64,000 bases of DNA from Gracilaria vermiculophylla (taxonomy: Eukaryota; Rhodophyta; Florideophyceae; Gracilariales; Gracilariaceae). Both the position numbers and the translations under genes were made by a program. Where the stretch lies: contig JAHNZQ020000004.1 of assembly GCA_019155205.2 (NCBI GenBank), forward strand, positions 4,709,602-4,773,601, written 5' to 3'. Shown piece by piece: positions 1 through 9,787 of the stretch. The stretch's first letter is position 1, and each line of letters opens with the position of its first letter. The notes beneath the pieces were generated by a model, which worked only from the letters and a program-made list of their open reading frames with translations, had not been told where the DNA came from and searched no databases.

Positions 1-774
1 TGAAGAACTGTTTGGTATTGGCTGTGGATTTGGAAAGTAGAACAGGCCTCCGCGCTTAGTCCTTCGGAAGCGCCAGCAAAGTGGTCGATTGAATCCCGCA
101 CTCAAACTTGGCAGTTGCAAACGAATGCTGCCGCTGTAGTTCTGGGCGGCCTTCACTCGCGAACACTGCTCACACAGCACAGGGCTGAACAACGGTGAGT
201 CGAACACAGGGGCGAACAACGGTGGGCTGCTGCACTTTTCACTCGTTGCCAACAAGAGGCCGCGTATGATACGCTCGTTGCATGCACTACGGCGCAAAGG
301 GCATTGCAATTTTCTTGACTGCTAATCTTTTTGAGATTCTAGAGTCAAGACGACCTAGTGGAATTATAGTGTAGTTTCAAACGTTGCACTGAGCTTTGGT
401 GCGCTGGAAGGGGGGGGGGGGGGACATCTGCCCGTGGGGGCATATCTGCCCAGATACATGCATTGCAGGCGTTGTAACCTGTCAGTGGCGCATTATGTGA
501 AACGTCTCGCGTTCGACGTCTTGGACCAGCGCCTGGTGTCGCTGTATAGACGAGCCTCAGGCGGTGCTACAAAGGCGATTGCGATCACGATGCAGATACC
601 CGTGTGTTAATTTACAGTAAAGTTGGAGCCGGCGAAACGGACCAATGTTCTACAACTTTTCGAGTTCGTGATAGGCCTTGCCATCCCTTCCACAGAAAGT
701 TATTAGTCCTATGAAGACAAGGATTAGGGGTTGTTCACGGTAGCAGAGCAACAATCAAGTGCGGGCTTCTCGCG
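1..774. other. Non-coding flank with a poly-G run
   Basis: I see no supportable gene here. The only distinct feature is a run of 14 G at 410-423. The stretch lies downstream of TRAPPC2, whose stop codon is at 775-777 on the minus strand. Confidence 0.5.
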
Positions 775-1389
775 CTACAAGTATTTTCTAGCGAGCAATG
801 TAACTTTCTCATGAAACGCCGTTGACGTGATCGGCTCGTTATCGACGTACAACGGATTTAAAGTTACTTTCACAAACAGATCGTGTAGTTCGCTGAAGAA
901 CGGTTTGACGCCGTCTTCATGCCGGGAGTCGTGTAGCAGCAGAAACCTATAATCTGCAAGCGTAAGAAAATTGCACATTTCAGTTTCCAGTGCGATAAAC
1001 TAGTTAGCCAAAGAAGTTCAAGTTTCGTTGAAACGTATGAGAAAAACAACAACTCCCGTTCCGGAAACTTACTGCTCGCGGTAACAAACGCAGAAATGAG
1101 CTGCTCATTGTACCGGTCAACAACTTTCAAATACATTTCTCTGCTATCCCACATCTTTGCAAGTCAAAAGTCCAAGAGCATAAAACTGGGATTAGACTTC
1201 TTCCGGCAGTATCCGTGCAAATATGTTTTGCTCGATGTTGGTGAGATACCATACCTTTTCGTCTACCATGTCCAGACTGCTGTGCAAAACGATCTGTTCC
1301 AGAACAGCTTCTCGTCCAGATATTGCCTGAGGAAAAGAAGCTTCGTAAACGGGACGATCATTCGGAGCTACAACCGTCAAGGTTGGCAT
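775..1389 (-). CDS. TRAPPC2: TRAPP complex subunit 2 (TRAPPC2/Trs20, sedlin), three exons
   Basis: Core subunit and adaptor of the TRAPP tethering complexes at the Golgi and ER-Golgi interface. Exons on the minus strand are 1389-1255, 1154-1073 and 953-775. Both introns are GT-AG (100 and 119 nt), and the second donor is a perfect GTAAGT. The joined frame is exactly 132 codons (131 aa), close to the family length of about 140. Family-typical stretches run across all three exons: SLDMVDEK then MWDSREMYLKVVD, SAFVTAS then NYRFLLLHDSR, and LNPLYVDNEPITSTAF. I start at MPTLTVV rather than at an upstream in-frame non-ATG codon because this matches the sedlin N-terminus. The gene is divergent from the helicase at 1836. 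Splice sites are inferred from sequence and homology and need RNA support. Confidence 0.9.
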
Positions 1390-1835
1390 TCTTTTCAACA
1401 CACGAACTCCAACGCAAAACAAAAATGTATACCACGAAACTCGACGAATTGATATAGAACGTGATACACGCACAGGACGAATTGATTAACGTTCTCGTTC
1501 CTGCGCGAACCGAACTCAAACGATAGTCAAGCTACCGTGGGCAACTGCTCACTATTGACTCAGGTTTTTATTTTCAAAGAACTAAAATATGACAAGGATG
1601 CGTTGGACGGGGACTATTCTCTTTTCCTTTTCGAGTTTTGTAAATTTTAAAAAACATTCTCGGAAAACAGTTGTTAATTGCCCAAAATCGAAACATACCA
1701 ATCGTACAATTCTTACTTTTTTCGATTTTTAGCTGGAAAACTATCACCGAGGCTATGATGCTATTTGTGAAGCTCGCCGGCGTCTTCCGCTCTGCTTGAA
1801 CAAACGGGGGAAGGGTACTCTCGTTCTCTTTTAAT
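1390..1835. promoter_or_regulatory. Divergent intergenic region between TRAPPC2 and DDX10
   Basis: A 446-bp gap lies between two divergent start codons, so it probably holds both promoters. The part nearest the helicase (about 1560-1740) is AT-rich. I see no clear TATA box or named element. Confidence 0.4.
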
Positions 1836-4235
1836 ATGGCTGGCTCTAAAAGAAGCAGGAGTGGAAGAAAGAGGGTCAACCCCCGTCTAAACAAAGTATC
1901 GGCCAGACAAAGAGAAGAAGCAGAAATAGCGCGAGTTGAGGTATCATTGTCAGACATACCCCGTTACTCTGACCGATTTCAACTCTTCCGCTTGAATAGA
2001 AGACAGAAAGCAAAGAAAATACAGGCAAACGATGAAGTTGGAAAAGAAAGCCCCGCGGAACATCAAATTTTTAAGGCAACAAGCTTCACGGAATTGCCTC
2101 TGTCTTCTCGAACGTTGGATGGGCTTGCAGCTGCAAATTTCAAAGAGCTCACAGGAATCCAGAAAACCGCGATTCCTCAGGCTCTAGCCGGGCGAGATAT
2201 TCTTGCAGCCGCCCCGACTGGTTCCGGCAAGACCCTTGCTTTTTTGATCCCTGTATTGGAATCTCTATGGCGAAAGAAATGGAACACGATGGATGGTCTT
2301 GGTGCGCTCATTCTTAGCCCAACCCGTGAACTGGGCATCCAAATTTTCGAAGTTCTTCGATCAGTGGCGCGGCAGCATACTATTTCAGCGGGGCTGGTTA
2401 TTGGCGGAAAAGACTTTGAAGGAGAACGTGAAAAAGTCGCCCATATGAATGTTCTCGTGGCAACTCCCGGTCGATTATTGCATCATATGGATCAAGTTGT
2501 CGATTTTGACTGTTCGAGTCTCCAAGTCTTAGTATTGGATGAGGCAGACCGAATTTTGGATCTGGGCTTTGCGAGGACACTAGATGCAATTTTGGCGAAC
2601 TTGCCAAAAGACCGCCAGACACTGTTGTTTTCTGCGACGCAAACAAAGAACGTGAAAGCTCTGGCTCGGCTGTCTCTTAAAAACCCGGAATATGTTGCGG
2701 TAAGCAGTACACAAAAGCAAAATGGTGGAGAAGATGATGACAATCTAGAACAAAAGGAAGGAGTAGAGCACAAGGAATCAAACGTAGTGAATATCGTAGG
2801 CACACCCCTCGGTTTAACGCAAACGTATGTCGTGATCCCAGCCCATGAAAAACTATCCGTATTGTGGTCCTTCATAAAGACCCATCTCAAGTCCAAAATG
2901 ATTGTATTTCTTGCGACAGGCAAGCAAGTTCGATTTGTATTTGAGACATTTTGTAAGTTACGGCCAGGAATGTCTCTACTTCACATACATGGAAACATGA
3001 AGCAACTCAGGCGAACAGACATGTACGACCTTTTTTGTCGCACTAAGTCTGCAGTTCTGTTTGCTACTGACGTTGCCAGCCGAGGCCTTGACTTTCCAGA
3101 AGTGGAATGGGTTGTTCAAGTAGACTGTCCAGATGACGTGGGAACATATGTGCATCGTGTAGGCAGAACCGCCAGGTTCCGAGCACAAGGCCGGGCAATG
3201 CTCTTCATTAGTGAAGGAACTGAAGAATCATTTCTGAAACGTCTTGAGGCCAAGGATGTGCGGCTTCGTCATACCAAAATTAATCCACAACGGATAACAG
3301 ACATCACACCTAAGATGGCTGCAACGGTGGCATCTAATCAAGAACTGAAAAAGCTTGCCCAGAAGGCCTTCATGTTCTACATGAAGTCCGTATATCAACA
3401 GAGCGATAAAGAAGTATTTAATGTTGCCAAAATTGATTACGAGAAACTTGCCAGGAGTTATGGATTATCAAATATACCCAAGGTTTCAATAAAGAACCAG
3501 TCATCGGATCATTATAAGAAGCACAAATCTACTACTGTGTTTGGATACAGGGTTATGGAACAAAAAGTGGCGCGGTCTCGAACGGAATTAGACGCTGAAA
3601 GCAGCGACGAAGATGACTTGCTAAGAATTCGAAAAGATAAAAGCACTAAACTCGCAGCCGAAATTGATACTGGTATAGATGAAAGCATATTGGCCAGGAA
3701 CGAAAACGGAAGAGGAAAACGGAAAAAGAGGAAGCTCGATCTTTTGGGCAACCTACCCAGTGCCAACAGAATAGTATTCGATGAAGACGGCCAGGCTGTG
3801 CGAGCTGGAGATATGGTGGAGATATCGTCCGATGATGAAAGGAGTGATACAGATCATCATGGGATCGATGATTATGCAGCTTCTGTATCTAGGAAATTGA
3901 CAAAGGTGGCTGCTGAGGACAAGAAAGTCGAAAAAGAACGAGTTCAGTCGCTGCATTCCCGCAGGAAAGCGAAAGAACGCGAACGACAAAAGGTTGTCAA
4001 TGATGGATCCGCGAATGTTGCCATTAATGCTGACTCGAGCGATGCTAGTCAAGGTCCGGACACGCCTTCAGAAGATGAAAACCAGATTGAATCTAATTCA
4101 GGTAATACAACCCCGAGCGAAAGAACATCAGATGAAGCACAAGAATGGACTTCTGAAAAGGTGGATGAAGCTAAAGCTTTGATGATTCTAGAGGCCAGGA
4201 ATGAAGAGGCCAACATGCATGGCAAAGAAGAGTAA
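1836..4235 (+). CDS. DDX10: DEAD-box RNA helicase DDX10/Dbp4 family
   Basis: Intronless, 799 aa. It is predicted to act in the nucleolus in early 18S rRNA processing, as yeast Dbp4 (Hca4) does. Helicase motifs run in order: Q motif near residue 109, APTGSGKT (126-133), PTREL (162-166), TPGR (210-213), DEAD (235-238), SAT (266-268), then RGLDFP and HRVGRTAR in the second RecA lobe. After the core come a KINPQRI segment and a LAQKAF..Y.KSVY..KEVFN block, which are typical of DDX10/Dbp4 rather than other DEAD-box proteins. The C-terminal 250 residues are charged and low-complexity (KRKKRK, SSDDER), as in family members. Start is the first ATG of a basic N-terminus. The gene ends 50 bp from the convergent TRAPPC9. 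Confidence 0.93.
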   Translation: MAGSKRSRSGRKRVNPRLNKVSARQREEAEIARVEVSLSDIPRYSDRFQLFRLNRRQKAKKIQANDEVGKESPAEHQIFKATSFTELPLSSRTLDGLAAANFKELTGIQKTAIPQALAGRDILAAAPTGSGKTLAFLIPVLESLWRKKWNTMDGLGALILSPTRELGIQIFEVLRSVARQHTISAGLVIGGKDFEGEREKVAHMNVLVATPGRLLHHMDQVVDFDCSSLQVLVLDEADRILDLGFARTLDAILANLPKDRQTLLFSATQTKNVKALARLSLKNPEYVAVSSTQKQNGGEDDDNLEQKEGVEHKESNVVNIVGTPLGLTQTYVVIPAHEKLSVLWSFIKTHLKSKMIVFLATGKQVRFVFETFCKLRPGMSLLHIHGNMKQLRRTDMYDLFCRTKSAVLFATDVASRGLDFPEVEWVVQVDCPDDVGTYVHRVGRTARFRAQGRAMLFISEGTEESFLKRLEAKDVRLRHTKINPQRITDITPKMAATVASNQELKKLAQKAFMFYMKSVYQQSDKEVFNVAKIDYEKLARSYGLSNIPKVSIKNQSSDHYKKHKSTTVFGYRVMEQKVARSRTELDAESSDEDDLLRIRKDKSTKLAAEIDTGIDESILARNENGRGKRKKRKLDLLGNLPSANRIVFDEDGQAVRAGDMVEISSDDERSDTDHHGIDDYAASVSRKLTKVAAEDKKVEKERVQSLHSRRKAKERERQKVVNDGSANVAINADSSDASQGPDTPSEDENQIESNSGNTTPSERTSDEAQEWTSEKVDEAKALMILEARNEEANMHGKEE

Positions 4236-4284
4236 AAGAAGTGGAGGTAAACATCAGTGTACAAGAACAAGAGGCCACGAATCC

Positions 4285-7200
4285 TCAATCTTTAGCGGGA
4301 ACAGACTGATAGAGAAGATTTGGAACTGGTCGGTCCAGTTCTCTACGATGATTAGTCTCGTCTTCGTCTTCATCAAAGCAGATTGTGTCAAAGTATGGTG
4401 TTGACCTTGTGAAGTAGTTACTGTCAGATTTTCTCTCCGTTGAAAACTCTAGTACAGCCATGGCAATAGGTCTGCCTCTAATCCTGTGAACAGAAGAGTT
4501 AGAGTACGTATCAATAGTTACTGGGCGTATAACAACACCCAAATTATCTTCGCTTTCGTGAATTCCCCCCGCATGCACCCGTCTTCTGTCTTTTTCTTGA
4601 AATCCGGATGCAGAGATCGCGTCACTGGGAACGATACTGTTGGTAGCTGAGGCCGAAGGTGATGGTTCAAGTGAGTTTGAACCTGTAGACCTCAAGATGC
4701 TTTTCTTGTTCATGGTTTTGGTCTGCGTTGCTATGTCGAGACCTGTGTCTGTTTTAGATGAGCGTTCCGAATCTCCATCATCACATTGCAGTCCAGAAGC
4801 CCTTCTATTTATTCGTGTTGTCTTTGAGACACTATCAGCTTCGTAGAGGTAGGCAACCAAGTGGAAGGTCCCCATGCTGTCGACTCTGACGCGAATGCAA
4901 TGGTGAAAATCCTCTCCATTAGGCATCAGCGCACCGACAAATATACGTTCGACAACCCCCACAAGTGAAGCTCTATGTAGTCGTTCTGAGCAAGCTTCCG
5001 AATCGAGTTGTTTTAGTTCAAAGTCAAGCACACAAGTCTCGGCAAGTTGTTGTTCGCTTAAATTGCGAACAAGTACTTGTACAGTCCAAAAACACCCCAC
5101 TTGCACTTTGGTGCGAGCAGAACGTGATGTCCTTCCCTCCAAACGCTCATTATCGGCGATTCGTCGTTTGCATTTATCATCAATTTGCATACGAATCTCC
5201 GCTCGTATTGGTGTATTACTTGCCGCGAATCCCAAATCTTCGCGTTTCGGACCCCCAGCTGTCCCATAATTTCGATGTAGCAGCTTCCACAATTCCAGTG
5301 ATGTGAAAGGAAGCGTTCCCTTCCGCCCCAAGGCAGGCAAATTCCATCTCACCGTGAAAATAACATCTTCACCGTCCATTGTCCTCTCCACCACTGAAGA
5401 CCGCGATGATGTTGTACGTATTTGGTTTAACGTATCGTGTGCCACATAACATAGTAATCGTGCTGATGCTCCACTCTCCACAAAGCATTCCTTTTCCAGG
5501 ATACTGTCCATACCATCTTGGGCTCTTTGATTCAACCCACCCGGCGATTTCGACCATACCAAGGCTGGTTCCACTTTGATTGTGGCAGGGGCTGCAACTT
5601 CATTCGAAACTTCGATCGCTAAGATACTGAGACGCTGCTCCTCTGATAAAGGAGAGTTTCCTAAAGGATGTCTGTGGAATATGCTCACCTTTCGAATCAC
5701 AACTGCTGGTTTAGAGTTGATGCGCACAAAGCTCCTAGACTCCCGGACCATGCCTTCACTGTGCTCTCCTTCATACTCTATCTGTATTGATACTTTTGAA
5801 ACCGTGCCTCGAAGCAACGGTTTCTCTCCAGTATGCGTATCGTCGGTTATCACGTTTGGACACTTGCCAAGAATCTCAACGACAAAAGACTTTACGTCTC
5901 CATGACTTTCAAGACCCTCTTTGATATCATGCTTTGCAAGATCATCTTTGACAACTAGAAGTGAATCCGGATGGCTTGGTTGGATTTTTGCTACCACGCG
6001 TTGGATTTTCACAGGCCCCGTGTTTTTCATTTCCACAAGGAAACTTCTACTTTCTCCATGAAAAACACACAATGGTTTCCTTGGGGAAATGGATTCCGCT
6101 GCCTTTCCCTCCGTATTGTAACTTGTCAATGTTATCCTAGGCAGCTTTTCTATGACGTTTACCTGGAAACTCTCATCCTTTTCTTGATCAGGACGCAAGA
6201 TAACTAGAATTCCATCAAAAAGACGAACCAGCAAGCCATTAACATAAAACGACCCAGTTAATTTTGGAACTACTTCAATATGTCTCATCGCCCCGTTCTT
6301 CTCTTCGGTTGAAGGAATGGCCATTGTTTCTGATTTTGTCTTCACAATTCTTTTAGATTCATCAAGAAGACGTCTTATTTCAGCTGCATGTGAGGCATTC
6401 GACTGCTCCTCATCAACCCATATTCTCGAAGACGACTCTGTGAGACTAATCGACGACTTCGGAATTACCTGCGAGAAGGAATCCTTTTTTCCGTTTTCAT
6501 CGGACATTAAGACGGCAATAAGATCGATAACGATATCTGTTGCGATTCGGTTAAAAAGAGACACCGAAATATGGGCTGCTTCGCCTCGAACCCATGTGAT
6601 TGACCGACGTGCGGCTGCGGCCGCACGCCGGCGTTCCTCGTTGATTTCAAAGGCATTGTATATAAATGGACCTGTCCTCGGCCCATTGGGAGTCAACCCC
6701 TTCGTAGAAGATAAGTGATTACTTTTTCGACGCAAGAAAAGATCTTGGGCTTGCAACGCTTCTACTGCAGCAACTTTGAGTATCCCCCCAATGCCTGGCA
6801 GTAAGGGAGGCACATGCGCTTTTCTCATAGCCTTGACTATAGCCTCATCTGTTTCCCGCCTTTTCTTCCGAGAGAGCGGAGAGATAATCAATGCTTCGGC
6901 ATATAGACGGGCAGCAGTGGTGGAATCACCTGCCTCAATCGCATAGTTTGCCGCCGTTAGAAGAAGTTTGCGACTCAAATCAGGCCATGATTTAAATCCT
7001 TTTGGACTAATCTGCCTCTCGGCTGTGCTCATGAGCGCGACGGCTGAAGGCCAAACGGACTGTGATGCATTGAGGTGACCTAGTCTGTAAAGGTACATTC
7101 CCGCCTTCCTCCTGCATCCCATGCGTTCACTAAATCGAGCGAGAGCTTGCCACAAAGCCGCACGCTTTTGGGCTCGGAGACCTTCACCAATAGTTGCCGC

Positions 7201-8697
7201 ATGTTCCGCCGCATCTAAAGCCTCTTTACGGCGATTTGTCCATCTGCCTAGAAACTCCGCTAGTCTCAGAGCTGCAGCCGCCTCTGGTTCTGCGACACGT
7301 TTCTTTTGATATAGTTTAAAGATTTCTGCGTAGTGGTCAATTAGATGGTTGCAGAAACCTGCATCGTTCAATGAACGGCCGGCCCCCACATGAAGAAGCA
7401 CGTGTGCGGCAGACCATCCTTCCATTGCACCAGCCAGCCACAGCCTATCACCACCGGACTTGGCTTTGTCAATGGCGGAATTATATTTCGCAAGCGCTTC
7501 ACCAGGCCTCCCCATCAAAAGGAGATAGTCCCCCTGCATTTTGTCAAGTCTCCCAGGGCGTCGCTTCGAAAGTTTAGACTGTCTGTCAACTCCGAGTCGC
7601 TCATCAATCGGTGATAGGATTAATTCAGTTGAATTCTCCTGCTTCTTAAAACAGTCGCGGCCAATTACGCTTAGAAGGGTGGATGCGCATTGATATAGAT
7701 GGGCACGGACTTCGCGCTTTGTTTCTTGGGCTTTTGGCTGCTCTGGTACGTATCCGACTGAGTAGAATATGGGTATATCGCCATTTCTCTCTGTAGCTAG
7801 ATGCTCTTCTTCGACAAACGATCGGCTTCGTTCTTCATTTTGCGGAACAAATACAATGAGCCTCTTCACGGGCGCGTCTCTAAAATGGCCTAGGGAAGAA
7901 ACAAAATCCTGTCGAGCTTCATCAATAGCCTGCTCACGGTTTTCATCAGAATCACAGTTCGTCACGTCCGCCACTGCAAACACTGCCCAGACTCTACTTG
8001 AGTGGAACGCATCCCATTCCGATGGAGGCCGAGTAACTAAACGACCAAAAGTATCGCGATGCAAGATCTCATACCGCAGACGAAAGCAAGAATCAACTTC
8101 CGGGCAGTTAAGATTCAATTCTGAAACATAGCCCAGGGCCACTGACGGGGCTGTTCTCGCGCGAGGCAGTGGAGTTGGCCTCGATACTGACAGTGCAGTC
8201 ACGCCAGATGAAATTTCGAAACTGGATTGCCCTGAAGACGCCGGTTCGGAAGGACCATCAGACTTTGACGAATTGGTGCCTTCAGGAGTGTTCGGAACAC
8301 TTTCTGGGTTGGTTGGTTGAAGTTTAATCGAAGCCATTGAACTGGTGTCAGTTGCAGACAAGTTTGAGACGCTTTTTGATGGTACTGGTTTTAGAGAAAG
8401 CAAACTTGAGCGTCGTAGGCCTCGACTTGCATCCCGCACGGAGGAACGGGAACGAAGAAGAGATTCGTTGGCACCGCCCCATGCTTCTCGATAAGCGGCT
8501 GGCATGCTCGAGTACGTAGCGTTTGTCGAAGAGCGGGGAACTGCGCTACGACGAGGCAGTGCACCGGTTGGAATCTCACGGAGCCACGTGAGATACAAGG
8601 TGAGCTCTTCGAATCGTTGTTCAGAAAGCGTTGGCCCCGCCGGAATCAGGGCCACCCGCACGCAGGCGAAATCGAGAAAGGAGCCTCCTGTATCCAT
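4285..8697 (-). CDS. TRAPPC9: TRAPPII-specific subunit TRAPPC9/Trs120
   Basis: A single 1470-aa exon, longer than human TRAPPC9. In yeast and animals this large subunit defines TRAPPII, the Golgi tether and Rab-GEF. The middle third carries the best family signature: RRPGRLDKMQGDYLLLMGR, then a helical repeat region with LWLAGAMEGWSAA, and FIYNAFE before a WVRGE segment that leads into beta-rich ASPM-like domains. The N-terminus starts with an FACVRVALIPAG strand, and a Ser/Pro-rich insert (about residues 50-190) follows. The C-terminal 200 residues look disordered. The gene is tail-to-tail with DDX10. The call rests on recognised conserved segments; the low-complexity inserts are unusual but do not break the frame. 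Confidence 0.85.
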   Translation of the reverse strand: MDTGGSFLDFACVRVALIPAGPTLSEQRFEELTLYLTWLREIPTGALPRRSAVPRSSTNATYSSMPAAYREAWGGANESLLRSRSSVRDASRGLRRSSLLSLKPVPSKSVSNLSATDTSSMASIKLQPTNPESVPNTPEGTNSSKSDGPSEPASSGQSSFEISSGVTALSVSRPTPLPRARTAPSVALGYVSELNLNCPEVDSCFRLRYEILHRDTFGRLVTRPPSEWDAFHSSRVWAVFAVADVTNCDSDENREQAIDEARQDFVSSLGHFRDAPVKRLIVFVPQNEERSRSFVEEEHLATERNGDIPIFYSVGYVPEQPKAQETKREVRAHLYQCASTLLSVIGRDCFKKQENSTELILSPIDERLGVDRQSKLSKRRPGRLDKMQGDYLLLMGRPGEALAKYNSAIDKAKSGGDRLWLAGAMEGWSAAHVLLHVGAGRSLNDAGFCNHLIDHYAEIFKLYQKKRVAEPEAAAALRLAEFLGRWTNRRKEALDAAEHAATIGEGLRAQKRAALWQALARFSERMGCRRKAGMYLYRLGHLNASQSVWPSAVALMSTAERQISPKGFKSWPDLSRKLLLTAANYAIEAGDSTTAARLYAEALIISPLSRKKRRETDEAIVKAMRKAHVPPLLPGIGGILKVAAVEALQAQDLFLRRKSNHLSSTKGLTPNGPRTGPFIYNAFEINEERRRAAAAARRSITWVRGEAAHISVSLFNRIATDIVIDLIAVLMSDENGKKDSFSQVIPKSSISLTESSSRIWVDEEQSNASHAAEIRRLLDESKRIVKTKSETMAIPSTEEKNGAMRHIEVVPKLTGSFYVNGLLVRLFDGILVILRPDQEKDESFQVNVIEKLPRITLTSYNTEGKAAESISPRKPLCVFHGESRSFLVEMKNTGPVKIQRVVAKIQPSHPDSLLVVKDDLAKHDIKEGLESHGDVKSFVVEILGKCPNVITDDTHTGEKPLLRGTVSKVSIQIEYEGEHSEGMVRESRSFVRINSKPAVVIRKVSIFHRHPLGNSPLSEEQRLSILAIEVSNEVAAPATIKVEPALVWSKSPGGLNQRAQDGMDSILEKECFVESGASARLLCYVAHDTLNQIRTTSSRSSVVERTMDGEDVIFTVRWNLPALGRKGTLPFTSLELWKLLHRNYGTAGGPKREDLGFAASNTPIRAEIRMQIDDKCKRRIADNERLEGRTSRSARTKVQVGCFWTVQVLVRNLSEQQLAETCVLDFELKQLDSEACSERLHRASLVGVVERIFVGALMPNGEDFHHCIRVRVDSMGTFHLVAYLYEADSVSKTTRINRRASGLQCDDGDSERSSKTDTGLDIATQTKTMNKKSILRSTGSNSLEPSPSASATNSIVPSDAISASGFQEKDRRRVHAGGIHESEDNLGVVIRPVTIDTYSNSSVHRIRGRPIAMAVLEFSTERKSDSNYFTRSTPYFDTICFDEDEDETNHRRELDRPVPNLLYQSVPAKD

Positions 8698-9787
8698 TCT
8701 GTGAGCACAGAATCGGTAACTTCGGACTTGTGTTTACCTGTGCTCCGAACCAAACATGGATGATGCACGTATGGTCTGGCGTTTGACGCAGGCGATGAAG
8801 ACGGCTTTGCGAAGATATCACGGAGCGACCCCACGCTGCACTTACGAAGCAGCAAGTGTGAAAGCCCACATCACGCCGTTCCAATCAACGCGGACTTCAC
8901 TGACTCTGCCCAGTTGAAGACGACAAGCGCATGGACAGACAGTCGTTGTTAATTGCCAAAGGCGTCTCAGTTTTGATGCACTCGCGTTTTCACGAAGGGT
9001 CCTACTCTGCAAATAAGCTGCGCATTGCATTGATGAAACACGTGCCCCCACAGTGTTTCCGTTGTTCATGGAAGCGTACAGAGCACCGGTGGCCCATGAC
9101 CATGTGGTGAAGAACTGTAAGCGCAAGTACGTGTACGGATGTTTCTCGGAACTTTCCGGCGATTTGAGTACACGATGGGCCGATAGGACCTTTGTACTTC
9201 GGCTTGGCAGCCGCCTGGGGCGCATCAGACAACTCCAATGGGTTCTGTACGTCAGCAACAACATCGTGCTCGCGTCCATTTGGCGCATCATCTTCGTATG
9301 CTGCGTGTCACATCGACACCACGATCGGTTCTCCTACGGTGGCCAGTCCCCAGGCACATTTAATGCTGCAGTGTCACAATGCCGGCTATCGATCAGATGT
9401 TACTCGAAGTCCATGAATGGTTTGCAAGCCACACTTAAAGTAGCAGTTCAGAATTTCCATGCAAGTCCATAGGCCGATCGGTTCATCTTTGAACAAATTG
9501 TAGGCCATTCTATCTAACAAAGAATCACCTCTGAACGTACTTCTGCCCCTCGTAAAGATGAAGGCAAAAAGGCATTTAACCCTGAGCAACACAAACATCA
9601 TGGGAAGGCATAGTATCTAAAGTCCTATCAATATTCACCGTACAGAAACCACAATAACATATGACACTAGTATATCTTCCGAGGTGACGCGAATAGTCTC
9701 CGCCAGATGATATGAGCTTTGTCGCAAGATCAAAAACACCACCGCGCTTATGGATCAAATAAGTGATTTCTAGGTGACTTGAGTTTG
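8698..9787. other. Intergenic region upstream of TRAPPC9
   Basis: About 1.1 kb between the TRAPPC9 start and the dihydroxyacetone kinase stop. It holds one weak candidate exon on the minus strand (listed separately). I see no repeat or RNA gene. Confidence 0.4.
9002..9304 (-). CDS. Possible exon of a small unknown protein
   Basis: An open frame follows a plausible acceptor (CACGCAG ending at 9305). It is acidic at first, then reads KPKYKGPIGPSCTQIAGKF, then has a His-rich stretch. The neighbouring frame downstream (FFTTWSWATGALYASMNN) looks protein-like too, so a short intron or frameshift near 9110-9130 may join them. I do not recognise the product. It lies upstream of TRAPPC9 on the same strand. 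It could be a real small gene or chance. Confidence 0.2.
   Translation of the reverse strand, partial: AAYEDDAPNGREHDVVADVQNPLELSDAPQAAAKPKYKGPIGPSCTQIAGKFRETSVHVLALTVLHHMVMGHRCSVRFHEQRKHCGGTCFINAMRSLFAE

Noticed and set aside
775..8697. TRAPPC2-DDX10-TRAPPC9 as an operon
   Set aside because: The genes alternate strand (minus, plus, minus) with divergent and convergent spacing, so they cannot be co-transcribed.
8842..9291. 149-codon minus-strand frame as a full gene
   Set aside because: Only part of it looks protein-like and it has no reliable start; retained only as a weak exon candidate.
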